Assembly (NCBI GenBank): GCA_017453085.1
Contig: JAFTKV010000255.1
Coordinates: forward strand, 1-13,323
Direction: 5' to 3'
Origin: Clostridia bacterium
GTDB lineage: Bacteria; Bacillota; Clostridia; Oscillospirales; CAG-272
Length of the DNA: 13,323 nt
This document shows positions 13,050 to 13,323 of this stretch, in pieces. The translations under genes were made by a program, and so were the position numbers. Position 1 is the first letter of the stretch. Each line of letters starts with the position of its first letter. The notes under the pieces were generated by a model. It did no database searches, had not been told where the DNA came from, and saw only the letters and a program-made list of their open reading frames with translations.

Positions 13050-13323
13050 ATGGACAACAACCCACAAGATATGCGGGACGCTATCGTAGAAGCACACGCC
13101 GGAACGGTCTGGCGGATCGCCCTCTCCCGTACCCGACGGGAGGATGCGGCGGAGGAAGTGTTTCAGGAAACGTTCATGCGTTTGTTTGAGAAGGAAAGAG
13201 AGTTCGACAGCGAGGAGCATCGCAAGGCCTGGCTGATCCGCACCACGCTGGTCTGCTGCAAGCGCTATCAGTCGTCGGCATATAAGCACGCCGCGGTCAG
13301 TCTGGAGGAGCTGAGCAATCTGC
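13050..13323 (+). CDS. ECF-type RNA polymerase sigma factor, N-terminal part (cut by window end)
   Basis: The frame opens at ATG 13050 with AAAGGAGG seven nt upstream and stays open for 91 codons to the window edge. Visible features are sigma region 2: a first helix (AIVEAHAGTVWRIALSRT), the acidic AAEEVFQETFMRLFEKE, and KAWLIRTTLVCCKRYQSS, the characteristic region 2.3-2.4 helix of clostridial ECF factors. Region 4 would follow outside the window, so the subgroup and any anti-sigma partner cannot be seen. ECF factors usually respond to envelope or surface stress. A TTGTAA at 12998-13003 is a possible -35 for self-regulation but is too weak to call. Confidence 0.85.
   Translation, partial: MDNNPQDMRDAIVEAHAGTVWRIALSRTRREDAAEEVFQETFMRLFEKEREFDSEEHRKAWLIRTTLVCCKRYQSSAYKHAAVSLEELSNL

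Overview
The window looks like chromosomal DNA of a spore-forming clostridial Firmicute, most likely of the Oscillospiraceae/Ruminococcaceae type. The grounds are the spoIIGA-sigE sporulation pair, GGAGG-type ribosome binding sites, sigma-A-like promoters, moderately GC-rich genes separated by AT-rich gaps, and many palindromic intergenic repeats. The placement is inferred from gene content only.

Layout. Positions 1-1618 (minus strand) hold spoIIGA and sigE, with a hairpin after sigE at the window edge and a candidate Spo0A/sigma-A promoter upstream of spoIIGA. Positions 1619-1996 are non-coding: that promoter, two candidate terminators and a small inverted-repeat element. Positions 1997-11456 (minus strand) hold one long aromatic amino acid gene cluster, transcribed in the order aroF, tyrA, aroB, a 121-residue unknown, aroA, aroC, pheA, a fused aroE-aroK, aroQ. 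It encodes all seven steps from PEP plus erythrose 4-phosphate to chorismate, and the committed steps to tyrosine and phenylalanine. No tryptophan gene and no aminotransferase is present. Positions 11871-12929 (plus strand) encode a membrane-anchored VanY-like protein that appears to lack catalytic residues. A sigma factor of the ECF type starts at 13050 and runs off the window.

The most notable find is upstream of aroF. A near-consensus promoter (TTGACA-17-TACAAT) is followed within about 25 nt by a 19-codon reading frame, MNIIRFAAYYYGFFYFGLK. Seven of its residues 9-16 are Tyr or Phe and none is Trp. It is followed by RNA segments able to form a 1:2 pairing, a weaker 2:3 pairing, and a 3:4 intrinsic terminator just ahead of aroF. 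This has the architecture of ribosome-mediated attenuation sensing charged tRNA-Tyr and tRNA-Phe. The codon content matches the Phe/Tyr-only output of the operon, and no T-box is seen.

The second notable feature is the set of gaps inside the aro cluster. Several are filled by six copies of a composite palindromic element (hairpins C, B and A with a linker). The copies are mirror-arranged so that the C/B side faces the nearest gene. Stem sequences differ between copies but stay self-complementary. Two TTGTAGGG-ended elements whose tips are also palindromic lie near 1.8 kb and 7.8 kb.

The genes fit a model in which the pathway is controlled by attenuation at the operon head and probably by allostery: an N-terminal regulatory domain on DAHP synthase and an ACT domain on the PheA protein. 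TyrA has no ACT domain.
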